Shown here piece after piece: positions 48,938 to 58,610 of a stretch of DNA of 64,000 nucleotides (positions are counted from its first letter, which is position 1; the number at the start of each line of letters is the position of its first letter). The notes beneath the pieces were generated by a model that was not told where the DNA came from, did no database searches, and worked only from the letters and a program-made list of their open reading frames with translations. The position numbers and the translations under genes were made by a program. Source of the DNA: Sipunculus nudus (Eukaryota; Annelida; Sipuncula; Golfingiida; Sipunculidae); assembly GCA_026874595.1 (NCBI GenBank), contig CM049309.1:40561079-40625078 (forward strand), read 5' to 3'.

Positions 48938-49844
48938 ATAGGATTGGTGATTGGATCGGTTTTGCTATCCATGGTTGTGATTTTGATGGTAGCTGGGTCC
49001 TGCTTCCTGTATCAAAGGTCAGTTCACACGATCACAGTAACTTCCTATCACATGGAGACCGACTGCCCTTTTGCCCTATTAGCTATGATTTCTAATGAAA
49101 GAAAAACGCAACTGAAGGGGTTTGCATTGGTCGTTTAATTATTTGACTCTTTAAACTCAGGTCATTAATTAATATGATGTCACTGATTTTTCACAACACT
49201 TACTGCATATTTGCAATTTGTCTGTGCTTCACTTCAGGTTGTACAAACCGCGAAATAAAACCGACTCTGCGCCCGAGGAGAAGTACCAGCCCCCACGTTT
49301 ATCATTCAGAATCCTGAACAGAAACCCTGACGGTGACCAGGCGGAAGTAATGTACGATACAATTCATGACGGAGGCGCCCAAAGCTCAGATGAAACCCAG
49401 AAGTACGTTTGCGTTGAATATCAAACGTGCCCTAGGATTTCAAACGAGATAATCGCTGGATCGAATTCAGGACCAGACGGAGTTTCAGATCGGAAATGCA
49501 TGGACGTTAATATATCCGGTGCTTCCAGCTCCACATCAAATGATCTACCTGAGCTGACGGAATCGACACAACAAGTGCCTCTTTACGCTGATTTTAAAAG
49601 AGCGAAAGCTGTAGTCTTGAGTCGTAGTAATAAGATCTCTTCTGGTGAGCCTGGAACGGGTCCTCTATACGCTCAAGTTAATAAACAGACCGTGGGTCCT
49701 GTCTATGCTCAAGTTCAGAAAGATTCTTCTGATAAACCGGATGTAGGTCCGGTTTATGCTGAAGTTAATAAACCCAAGAAAAGGGCAGCTTCATCAGGCA
49801 CATCTGAGGGAAGGAGTGTGTACGTTACCGCTCAAGGTGTCTAG
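43460..49844 (+). CDS. R4: intact receptor-like gene, signal peptide / lectin-like / CUB / TM / tyrosine-motif tail
   Basis: Joining 43460-43541, 44245-44805, 45857-45952, 48077-48163, 48942-49017 and 49238-49844 gives 1509 nt and a 502-residue protein with consistent phases (1,1,1,1,2). Residues 1-25 are a signal peptide. Residues 43-108 hold a Cys-rich segment (CPEGKVVVVTAVKY...C) resembling a SUEL/rhamnose-binding lectin domain. Residues 118-214 are a CUB domain (YGIITSENYP...C, ending GFLAVYSG). Residues 215-275 are a Ser/Thr-rich stalk and 277-298 a membrane helix. The tail has Tyr at 317, 340 (ITIM V-M-Y-D-T-I), 357, 362, 417, 445, 457, 474 and 496. A cell-surface receptor that binds glycan or protein and signals through SH2 partners is inferred. 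A 60-nt exon at 46753-46812 could add 20 residues. Confidence 0.75.
43866..43914. repeat. (TA)n microsatellite in R4 intron 1
   Basis: An interrupted TA run; at the equivalent R2 position (22497) there are only about five units, so it expanded after the duplication or shrank in R2. Confidence 0.9.
44245..44805 (+). CDS. R4 exon 2, lectin-like segment plus CUB domain
   Basis: 561 nt, acceptor TTTCCAATAG, donor GTAGGA, phase 1-1, fully open (187 codons). The first half has Cys at protein positions 43, 66, 78, 84, 92 and 108 with the opening pattern CPxGxVVxVxxAxY known from SUEL lectins; the usual YGR and DPC motifs are absent, so sugar binding is not assured. The second half has the CUB hallmarks G-I-I-x-S-x-N-Y-P, paired cysteines (148/167 and 118/179 are plausible) and the ending GFLAVY. 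Both domains in one exon is unusual and marks this gene family. Confidence 0.8.
45468..45568 (-). mobile_element. TACGCTC element, 83-bp copy with 9-bp target duplication
   Basis: The element is 45477-45559, in reverse orientation: TACGCTCCCGAGGCAG at the left and GCTGTGTAAAGAGCGGA at the right. It is flanked by perfect 9-bp repeats CCGCTCTGC at 45468-45476 and 45560-45568. The three sister copies (about 24013, 30512 and 52140) hold a single CCGCTCTGC or its inverse, that is, the empty site. It belongs with the elements at 52908 and 56231. Confidence 0.85.
45857..45952 (+). CDS. R4 stalk exon 1 (96 nt)
   Basis: It lies between ATTGCAG and GTAAGA and reads (G)PFVINKTGEEVHTTTAAKHY and LAETSSDSTQT, with an NKT sequon. 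Open, phase 1-1. Confidence 0.7.
45953..47587 (+). other. R4 stalk region: dead stalk exon 2 copy and possible 60-nt exon
   Basis: The 87-nt exon copy at about 46067 has the same TAA as in R2, so it died before the block duplication. The 60-nt segment 46753-46812 (TTTTTTCAAG ... GTAAAA) is open in phase 1-1 in both R2 and R4 and may be a used or cassette exon. Confidence 0.55.
47624..47943 (+). repeat. 40-bp minisatellite inside a stalk-exon copy, 8 units (R4)
   Basis: Eight 40-bp units. The host segment 47588-47963 is 376 nt, equal to the 96-nt exon plus seven 40-bp units, against five extra in R2. In frame it meets TAG in the third unit (CGACTACTATAG). Each unit carries ACCTCACAG, an acceptor-like word; the last one, followed by AAACAAGTGCAGATTC up to the GTATTC donor, would give a small in-phase exon. 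Confidence 0.85.
48077..48163 (+). CDS. R4 stalk exon 2 (87 nt)
   Basis: It lies between TTTTTAATAG and GTACGTG and reads (E)TNIRGMSEASTESGTSKDQG and TSGKNNKQ. Open, phase 1-1. One of two copies of this exon type in the gene; the other carries stops. Confidence 0.7.
48901..48938. repeat. (TA)n microsatellite next to the R4 membrane-exon acceptor
   Basis: Shorter than the R2 equivalent. It directly abuts ATATCATAG, so its length could affect acceptor use. Confidence 0.85.
48942..49017 (+). CDS. R4 membrane-helix exon
   Basis: 76 nt, (G)LVIGSVLLSMVVILMVAGSC then FLYQR; one strong hydrophobic helix without charged residues, so pairing with an adaptor through a membrane charge (as with DAP12) is unlikely. 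Confidence 0.78.
49238..49844 (+). CDS. R4 cytoplasmic tail exon
   Basis: 607 nt after TTCACTTCAG, ending at TAG. In order the tail has Y317-QPP (a YxxP site of the Crk/Nck-binding kind), V-M-Y340-D-T-I (ITIM consensus), two close tyrosines YVCVEYQTC, LYADF, LYAQV, VYAQV, VYAEV and SVYVT. The YA(Q/E)V sites have Pro two residues before Tyr, so they are ITIM-like rather than canonical, but would suit SH2 proteins that prefer Val at +3. The whole tail is one exon. Confidence 0.8.
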
Positions 49845-50068
49845 AATGGTACAAATGCACATTAATAATCACGTGACCTCCCACACCAACGTGGTCTCTT
49901 GAGACTTCCGTTTCGTTGCAGTGACATGTATAAAATAATCAGATGTCGATAATTTTGTTTTGACAAATCAATTGAGATTCACTGAATTGAATAACAGTTG
50001 CTGGATCAAGATAGTTTACTTTTCATGTGTGTGAAAACTAAAGTTACCTATTTTCCAGCAGTATTTTG

Positions 50069-50074
50069 AATAAA
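50069..50074 (+). terminator. Poly(A) signal AATAAA of R4
   Basis: AATAAA lies about 225 bases after the R4 stop codon, at the place equivalent to the R2 signal. Confidence 0.55.
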
Positions 50075-51650
50075 AAATTGTAGTTTGAATTTTATATAAT
50101 AATGTGATAACTGTGTTCGTCACAAAGTCATCGAAGGGCGGTACCAGTTTTTCTGTTTTGTGTGTGTGAGACTGAGAGAGACATAGTCTCTAAACTTCGT
50201 TATCCGGCATTGAAATAATGATTAAAAGGTGTCCATATAGTTCTTGAGCGACTGCCTGGGTGGGCAGACATTTTGTGTGATCCTATTATTTAAACGTCTT
50301 GATATTAGATAAAGTTATCACGTTTTTAGTTAATCTAAGATGCAAATATGGCATCTCCTCAAAAAGGACTTGAATTTCCGTAAACATAGTCTTACATAGC
50401 AAATCACACGATTTGTGCTGGAAGGTTATTGCAAATAATCTCAGTGCCATCACGTATATCATCAGGACTTTTCGCGAAATCTACGTTTTTATCTTGATCA
50501 GCTTAGATATTGTATAATGGCCTAATGCATTATTGTCAGATAATAAAAGGAAGGTCTGATTGGAACGTGGTTTTTCCCCAACGAACAGTAGTTTTATTAT
50601 TATCCCAGATATAATGTCGTAAAATATCTTCATTACTACAATGCCCAGATTTGCAGAAATAGATGGTCCTTGTGTATATGTTTTATAAAGTCTGTCATGG
50701 CTACCCTTTATTAACAATGTTAACCATTAAATATAGGCTCAGCACATGAATTAAATGAGTAAATAGTTTAATATTTACTTTGAATAAAAGCGGCAACATA
50801 CAGCGGACGAAGCACAGGGGTAATAAATGCAATCTTAACTTTTATAAAGAAGCCTAACGGCCTCTATAAGGAATACATTTATATATATCCCTGTCGTTTG
50901 TCTGATCGTTTATCTGCTGCTGTGGTCAAAGGGTACAGTGCAGAACTTAAAGCCGAGGTGGGTTGAGAATGTTCACTCTCTGCCGGGATAATTCGAACGG
51001 GTGCGTCTTTAGGGGGTCCACCATTATTATGACCCAACAATGGAATTGATTACGCACCAAGGGCCCACAGGTGAAGTAGACATCGGGTCTGGGTGACACC
51101 AGGATACAAAATAATATGAAGCTAGTGCTACCGTTGCCCCGTTATGTACTCCCAAACCGAAATGCAACTCTGCAGATATACATACTTAGATTAACAACCG
51201 GATATGACAGCATATAAATTGGAGACCGTTATATCGACAAAAAATTGATATATACATATATATATATGTATGTGTGTATGTATGTATGTATGTATGTATG
51301 TATGCCAGCTTTTTATTTTGTTGTTTCTGTACAGTATTTATAAAAAGGATATTTTTTGTCATGAAGATGTAGGCCTGGTACACTGAAACCTGGGGGATAA
51401 GTATTGAGAAGTATATTAATACTATTATAGGTGTGGAATAGGGAGGCATGAAGAGAAGAAATGCGGATGGTTTAGAGGTACGGACGGGACCTCACAATTT
51501 TGGGCTGGCCCGGACCGGACCGCTCACACAAAATACCGGACCGCTTATCCCTGGAACAGACCGGTCCGGACCGCTCTACCTATTGTTAAAAGGTTAAAGC
51601 TAAACAGATGACTTTAACAGTTGTTTCTATGCAAAATTACAACGCGTATC
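50075..51650. other. 3' flank of R4 up to the inversion junction
   Basis: Copy of 28441-30030, including a (TATG)n run near 51268-51303 and the CGGACCG cluster at 51487-51580. An open frame on the minus strand that is long after R2 is cut short here, so it is not a gene. Confidence 0.5.
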
Positions 51651-51738
51651 TTCTTATGTAGACTGGTTATAAGTATACCATAACTGATGTATTGGAATAC
51701 ATAACATTCATCGCATATAAAGGTGTAGAGAGTTTTAC

Positions 51739-54109
51739 CTGTCTGTGTTGAATCTGCACTTGTTTCTGCCAGGTAATGTTTTGCAGCTGTAGTTGTATGG
51801 ACCTCTTCCCCTGTGTTATTTATTACAAACCGACCTGCAATATCATAATTATTATTATTATTATTATTATTATAACGGTAAAGTGTTTACAAAAATTTGT
51901 AAAGGTTGTGTCTATTCTAGAAGCAGTCAAGTGCCGGAGAGACTTGACAGCGCTTGGTTGAGTGACCACAATATACGCAAACAGCGGACCAGTCTACTAA
52001 ACTCTGATGGATGATGTCCCCAAATTCCAATTCGGAAATAACCTTTTACACAGGCGGTGCCAGGATTTTAATGGTTCTGATATTAATGTCTTTTGTTATT
52101 CATATCATATCAGAGTGTCGCATGAAAACGGACGTTTGGGCAGAGCGGATGCGCACTAGAAACCACATATGTATTTGCTAAGACGCTTAGGGGCATGTAA
52201 GTTTATTAATAACAAGTAAATATATGTATTTTATGCTTATGTAAATCATTATAGATCGCCAAAGTTTTTCCTTTGATAAAAGTTCACGGATAGTAGCAAA
52301 CCAAATAAATCTGAAAGAAAAAAAATGGGTGGACTGAGGTGTTGGACAAGGGTAATATGGAGTATAGTTTCCGGTTATGCTTTCCCAAGCTTTATTTCTT
52401 TCGGCTTGGATGGTTTTGTTAAAATGAACAAGGAAAAGGATTTATTGATTTTATCGTAGTCTAGATCTAGGATACCTAGGTAGACATCCATGCACAAGGA
52501 TAACAACATGTATTCATTTAAGTATAATCTTCTTTATATTCTGATATTTTTGTAATTATGTATACTGTTTTAGGAGGTTCGGTGAATTGTTAACAGTATA
52601 ATTTTGATATTTACGCCCGGACCACAATTTATAACTGCTTGAGTGTACATAGTGGAAATAGTTAAGGGAATTAAAGTTTTTTTTTTAATTATATTTGCAT
52701 CGTAGCCTATTTCCCATTATTGTTACTGTTATTTATGAGCATGCGTGTAGCGTGATTATAACATAGATATATATATTATCGATTACTGCGATATAACAGT
52801 CTCATTATGCATAATGTATTGGAACAGTTAGATATTGTGTTCCTACCTGAATAAACCGCCAGGAACCCTCGGTAATGCCTCGGTATCGGTTGGTACTTGA
52901 TCCAAGATACGCTCTTTACACAGCGCTTTACCTATAGGGCTACTTCCTATATCGTAAGGCGCTGTTTGTTGTGACCTCGTATCCTGTTTGCAACACCAGA
53001 GGGGAGCACTGTATTTTTGTCCAATCAGATGAAACTTTGTGCTGGAAGACAAAGTCAAGCGAGGAATACACGGAGCCAATCAAATTCATTTCTTTTTGAG
53101 TGACAGCTCATCCCCCAGCGTAACCGTCTAAACAGGCCACAGGCTCAGAGAGAATTGCCCCTGACGTGGTTTGCTTAGGACCTTGGGCACATAGAATGCT
53201 CGGCCGGTGAGCTGTAATTCAAACGAAACGTAACAACAAAGGCTGCGTGCACACCTCGCTGGCTGGTTTCAGTTCTGCTGACAATAGATACATGGCTACG
53301 CTAACACAGTCATAATGTCATAATCGAATCGGTCGATGATGCGAGAATGCAGAGGGAGCAATTTAAATTCGACCGGAAACTCATCAAACGGCGCTTGAAG
53401 TGCGGCAATGGGCGGAGCCAGGATGCCTGTCGAGTGTTTGTTTATTGGCATCTGATTGGCTGCTTGTCACATCGTACGCACGTTTATTTCAGTGGACAAC
53501 AAACCGCCATCTGGTGTCTAAATATATCATAAACGGTCAAAGCTGGCAGCGTGAAAATCAGTTGCTTCTTTAGAAGCGCAAGATTTCCGCTGCCTCGGGA
53601 GCGTAGATCCAAGAGTCCGTGGTTATCATTTTTATCACGGGAAGTTTTGTGTTACTGTCACATAGTTTTGTGTTGTCCACTATGGCTTCGTAAAAGCAGT
53701 CGAGTATGGTCAGCTTAATTGCCATGCCGTTTTGAAGCACTTAAATCCATAATTGGGTGAGGTGTTCGCTGCAGGGTAGTTTTCACTAGCGATGATACCA
53801 TAACCGCTCTGTTCGAGAGCAATTTCCATATGGGATCTACATCCTCTGTGAACGTCAGCTATTGGGATACAATGTAAGGTTATATCCATCGTATAGACTG
53901 TATGAGTTTTAGAAAGGCAGTGTTCACCATTCTTCAGCCTGCAAAATTCGTTAAACTTGCAAAACAAATTCATAAGTCCAACACCATACTTCTGACACGA
54001 TGGGTCCCTCTGTTATTCATATTATATTTTACGGCTGTGACGACAACCACTTTCCCTTCAGGACATGAGACATGTTTTTCCATGATGTCCATCAATCTCA
54101 CTTTTATAG
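51739..54109 (-). pseudogene. R4i: inverted receptor fragment, split by a transposon
   Basis: Minus-strand ectodomain exon (54109 down to 52847) and stalk exon (51834-51739; 96 nt, intact). It shares the missing base in CCCATCGTGTCAG with R2i, so that break predates the block duplication. It has in addition a 4-base loss (GAAGCACTTAAATCC against GAAGCACGAACTTAAATCC) near 53737 and a 698-bp transposon at 52908-53605. Confidence 0.75.
52899..53614. mobile_element. TACGCTC element, 698-bp copy with 9-bp target duplication
   Basis: The element 52908-53605 begins TACGCTCTTTACACAGCG and ends CTGCCTCGGGAGCGTA, so TACGCTC/GAGCGTA form a 7-bp inverted repeat. It is flanked by GATCCAAGA at 52899-52907 and 53606-53614; R2i has GATCCAAGA once at the same place. 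The interior is richer in G+C than its surroundings and shows no transposase. A 9-bp duplication with short ends recalls Mutator-like elements, but the superfamily is open. Confidence 0.88.
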
Positions 54110-54444
54110 CTATTGAAAATATATTATTCAAAAGTCATATTGCAATTAACCATATTATTTTTCTTTCATTAATGTTATTATAACGGTAAGATAATTTGAA
54201 AATAATGATGTAATTTTTCCCGAAAACTTATCAATTATATCCATGGAATCTATTTGGTTTATTTGTAGTTTAAGGATCCTCAGAAATCCAAGGAAGTCAG
54301 ATCAAACTGGCCATGCGTATTTTTAAGCTTCTAAACTAATATTGTTTTGTGCACTGATGATTTAATTATATACACAAATTGACATACATAAATCGACGGA
54401 GAGTTTTCTTTCATCATCATCTACAAGAATTATATAGGCTATAC

Positions 54445-54695
54445 CCTGGTGTGTGTGTCGAGGACTATCGCAGGGACATTATTAATTTGTTCCTGTCCGC
54501 TTGAGATTGTAGCTAACTGTCGCACATTGTCGCAAAAGTAAGATATACACTGGGGTTTGTGTCACAAACTATCGCACAATGTGACTGCGACAGTATTGTA
54601 GCTTATTAATTGTCGCAGCAACAGTATTAATTGTCGTGTGACAGCTTGCGACTGTAGCTTACCGTCACACATTGTCGCATTGTCACATTGTTAAA
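54445..54695. repeat. TGTCGCA-rich segment, copy 2
   Basis: Near-identical partner of 32100-32350. Confidence 0.5.
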
Positions 54696-55589
54696 CTGAA
54701 AGAAGTTAAAGTTATGAGGTTTTTGTCAATAAAAAAACAGGTTGATGTAGGTGACGCCAAAAAAACTTAAATTTCAAATATGAGTCATTTGACCAATATT
54801 TGCACAAAACTTGGCGATGCTAGCTCCTGTCGATTCTGAGAATTTATTGTCAGTATGCGAGTATATACAGAGTAACATTTCATAACCATGCTTTATTGAC
54901 AATGAAACACCAGAAATTGTAAAGCAATGCGAATTCATGCATTAAAAATATGGTTTAGGAACAACATTGAGAATCACTCGCGGTCCTCTACAAACATCTT
55001 CGAAATTTAGTTATTACTAGAATAAAACAACATAAATAGGTTTGATGTGATGACTAAGATAAGCCAAGCTGGTATATATTAACAAAAAAGGATCTGGAAA
55101 GTGGTGAATATCACCTTAAAGAAAGCTAAGAATTGCATGCATGTAATAACCTCTAGCTTATTACACTGATGAACACTTTGCTAACGTTATCCTTCAACCG
55201 TTAGAGAGATTACCTACATCCAAACTTTTAATATATCAAGAACTTTTTCTCACGTACAAACGTTACTGCCAAGTTTGTCAAGTAAATGGATGCTCACGGT
55301 AAAATCTATAGCTCAAAACAGTGAGAAAATAGCCGAACATATATTATACATCAGGTAAGCTGTCCTATTTAATCGCGATGTCTCAATGAGGGTACCTTCC
55401 CAACAGAATAGAAGTCCGCAGGAATCACTCTCATACACAAAGGTCGAGGACCCGAAGGAGATCTTTCTGTTCTTTATCATATCACATGGATAATAATTCG
55501 TAAAGATTCTATGGCCAAATTAATGTTACAACACTTAAATCGGCAAGACATTATAATTCGTGATCGAGCTGCTCTTTTTTATATCACTC

Positions 55590-56430
55590 AACTTAATGAG
55601 AATCCCAATTCTTCACGGGGAAAAATGAGAATTTTCATTCTGCCATGGAATCTCTCCATTATTTGTCCTGTTCTCATTTTCCCGGGAGAATTGAGAATTC
55701 TGTTTTTTTTTTCCCGGGAACAACAGGAATTTTCATTAGCCCCAAAAGTAAATTAATTGTAAAATGAAATCCTTAGGGGGGGGATTTTCGTAAAGTAAAA
55801 TAAACACCTAAACAGCACATCATATCATATTGTTTGCAGTATCAGGTATAAGCATTCCTGATCATTTAAACGGAATGTAATTTTAGTTATCTCTGTGGCA
55901 AGCATCTCTATTTGCCATTATTAAAATGATAACACAAAAAAATAAAAGAAAAAAAAAAGGAATCTAATGATGCTTATCCCTACTTGATATTGTGTGCAAC
56001 TGATTTATTAACAAAATTAGATGTAGCTTCATTTTTTGAGCATCTGAAAATTCTTAATTTGAAAGATGTGTGTAAGAATTGTTTTAAAAGGTAAAAATTA
56101 ATGTTAAAAGCTGGCACGAAAAAACTCCAATCCTTTCATGGATAAATGAGAATTCTCATTTTATCCAGGTTTGAATTTCAAAACTGAATTTCACTCTCTT
56201 CCGGGAAATTTGAGAGAGACTGGAATTCCCTACGCTCTTTACACAGTGCTTTTCCCTTTAGGCCTCCTTCCTATATCGGTAGCTTCTGTAGAAGCGTTAG
56301 ATTCCCGCTGCCTCGGGAGCGTAGGAATTCTCATTTATCCCAGGAATTATTTCATACCATCTGTTGTTTTTCATTTTCCCTGAATTGATATTCTCATTCT
56401 TACCGAGAAGATTCTGGATTCTTGATTAGA
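55590..56430. repeat. Inverted-repeat region built on GGGAAAATGAGAATTCTCATT words
   Basis: AATGAGAATTTTCATT (55625), TTGAGAATTCTG (55689), AATGAGAATTCTCATTTTATCC (56145) and GGAATTCTCATTTATCCC (56324), with CCCGGGA words between, make both ends palindromic. The 93-bp TACGCTC element has inserted in it. It may be a foldback element or a pair of nested MITEs. Confidence 0.4.
56222..56332 (+). mobile_element. TACGCTC element, 93-bp copy with 9-bp target duplication
   Basis: The element 56231-56323 begins TACGCTCTTTACACAGTG and ends CTGCCTCGGGAGCGTA. The flanks GGAATTCCC and GGAATTCTC (8 of 9 the same) are the target duplication. It keeps about 45 bases from each end of the 698-bp form. Confidence 0.8.
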
Positions 56431-56867
56431 TTCTGGATTAAATTCCTGAACATACTTTTTCTTTAAAAAAAATAAATCAAAATTGTCCATGTCTCAACAA
56501 AAAGAACTAATCAAACATTAAAATTTTAAGATTTGTCTTGTTTTTCTGTCCTGTGTATTTATTGAAGGGTAAGAGGGGGAGGGGTCTCTGTTTTTACTGC
56601 TCATTTTATCTTATTTATAGTACAGGTCTGTCAAAAAAAAGGGGGGGTGGGGGGGGGGGGGGAGAGGCTCCCTGTGGTATTAACTTCAGACAGCCTGATC
56701 AAGCTCAACAAGAGAGAGGGCTTGCCCTAGTGATGGGATTACAGCCTAGGGAGCATAGACACCTGCACTGAATGACCTTCACTGACCAAAGTGGATTGCT
56801 TGACAATGTAAAGGAATACAACAAGAGTCTAAAAAAAATTCAATAACTAGCCTTATTTTGCAGTTTT

Positions 56868-57455
56868 TTTTTCAAATTTCAGATTTCAACAGATTAAATC
56901 CTTATGTGTGCATGCTGTGGAAATAAAATCCACAGTACTTACAGGAAAAAAATGTGCTGTGGCCAAAGTTGGGCAAAATTTAAGGTACTGATTTTATATT
57001 TATGCTAATAACTAAAATAAATTGCAAAATTCAGATCTAATATTCGGTATACAATTGAATCTTGATTAAATGAAGGTATATCCCTGAAAAATGTCTCTAG
57101 CATCAGCAATTCTTATGTTAAAAGAGTAAATATATTTTCTTATTTTTTTACTAGGTGCGTTATGTTGGGCCCATAACTTCGACAAATTCAGTGGTTTTGA
57201 TATTAGGCAGTCTTGAACTGTAACAATGGGTTTTTTTTATGGAAAACGAAGGTTTTTCCTTAATATTTCGAAGGAACGAAGTCTTAGTGACCCAATTTTA
57301 AGTATGGTAGGAGACTTTGGGGACATCTAACTGTATGCAGATTTTTTATTCGTAGGTCCAACGGTTTCAAAATGTGCCCTGTTAACGGAAGGACAGACGG
57401 ACGGACGACGGACAAAGGACCACGACTATAGCTCAGATGGCTTACAGTCAGCTGA
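56868..57455. repeat. Dispersed repeat ending in GGACGGACGACGG, copy 2
   Basis: Partner of 42022-42640; here it continues to CTCAGATGGCTTACAGTCAG and CTGAGCTTAAA, the probable true end. Confidence 0.5.
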
Positions 57456-58169
57456 GCTTAAAATTTGAAGTCGTAATATTGGGTGATAATCAAAATGTGA
57501 AGCTCTATGAAGACGCCATTATGAAAATGATGCAACTCAATTTATCCTCATTTAATTCCATTTTTTCTCAGGGATCGTCATCAATGATGGGAGCTTCACC
57601 GTTAATATTTAACTCTAAGTCAAAGGGAAAAAACCTCAACAATTTTACTTTAAAAAATTACTAAGTGCAGGTGCTCTAGAGATATCCACCTTGTGTACAC
57701 ACAGTCAAACATTATATGTAGGAGGTATTCAACCATTTCCATAATTTGAAGCCCTACAGAAAGTGGCTCCTGAATTACCCGTACTGGAATAAGAGTCTAT
57801 GCATAGCTTAAATTGCACATTTGTTTTATTATTAAAACACACATGCAATGTCCATCATGTATACTGTAGAAAACATATTTATAATTTGCAGGACTCACAC
57901 CTATAGTTCTGCTTATAACCACAACGTCACACCGTGTACAGCAAATATTTTATTCAGTATCAATGTATATTGCTTTGAAAACATTGTTGGCAGAGGTATC
58001 ACAAGATAATGTATAAATCATTATGCATGAAGGAATGAATGCAGCAAAAACATAATGTATAATGATACCCACCAGCCATTGGTCCTCCAGTATACTGCTA
58101 ATGTATAAGATGATATAACAAATGATGTACCCAGTGTCATTGTGCTGTGTGAACAACCACATTATTTTA

Positions 58170-58170
<1 letters not shown>
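57456..58170. other. Non-genic DNA
   Basis: A short open frame begins inside the dispersed repeat and runs to 57664 (Met/Ser/Asn-rich); I see no domain or splice support. Nothing else stands out. Confidence 0.3.

Positions 58171-58173
<3 letters not shown>

Positions 58174-58219
<46 letters not shown>
58174..58219. repeat. (TA)n microsatellite
   Basis: About 23 TA units directly before the LINE remnant. Confidence 0.9.
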
Positions 58220-58226
<7 letters not shown>

Positions 58227-58321
58227 TTTATAATATATTGTTATGTAGAATCTTGCATGTGTTAAGTTATTGTACACATAGTAGAAGAGTATTTGAAAGT
58301 TTACTTGACATGTCGATGCCG

Positions 58322-58610
58322 CTCATTAATGGCCCAATTAAGATTTGGTGTACTTCCACTTAATATTCAAACAGGTCAATTTAAAAACATAAGGGATCCA
58401 CAAACAGGTAGATTGTGAAAATCCAGACCAGAAGAACGTATTTGTAAAATTTGTGAATTAAATAAAATAGAAAATGAATTCCATTTTGTATGTGACCGTG
58501 ATGCCTCCATGTTGGCAAATAGACGTAAAGTATTTTATGAAAACATACAGGTAACATGCCTTAACTTTGCTTCTTTAGATGACTCAAGCAAATTCTTATA
58601 ACTTATGACA
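58322..58610 (+). pseudogene. LINE C-terminal remnant
   Basis: One frame reads LMAQLRFGVLPLNIQTGQFK, then a stop, and the next readable piece is PEERICKICELNKIENEFHF followed by VCD. The C-x2-C...E.HF..C pattern is the C-terminal signature seen after the reverse transcriptase of CR1-like LINEs. Downstream is AT-rich with no open frame. Confidence 0.65.

Larger units (their letters stand above)
43080..55350. repeat. Segmental duplication, right copy (receptor R4 plus inverted fragment R4i)
   Basis: Direct copy of about 21700-33010. It is about 1 kb longer because of a 698-bp transposon in R4i, an 83-bp transposon at 45.5 kb with some extra flanking, two extra minisatellite units and small indels. 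Confidence 0.85.

Noticed and set aside
51793-52014. Open frame over the inverted stalk exon (also at 30178 and, inverted, at 24129)
   Set aside because: It is the wrong strand of a stalk exon and its intron; similarity between copies comes from duplication.
56538-56771. Open frame with a Gly run
   Set aside because: It depends on a G homopolymer; no splice sites or domain.
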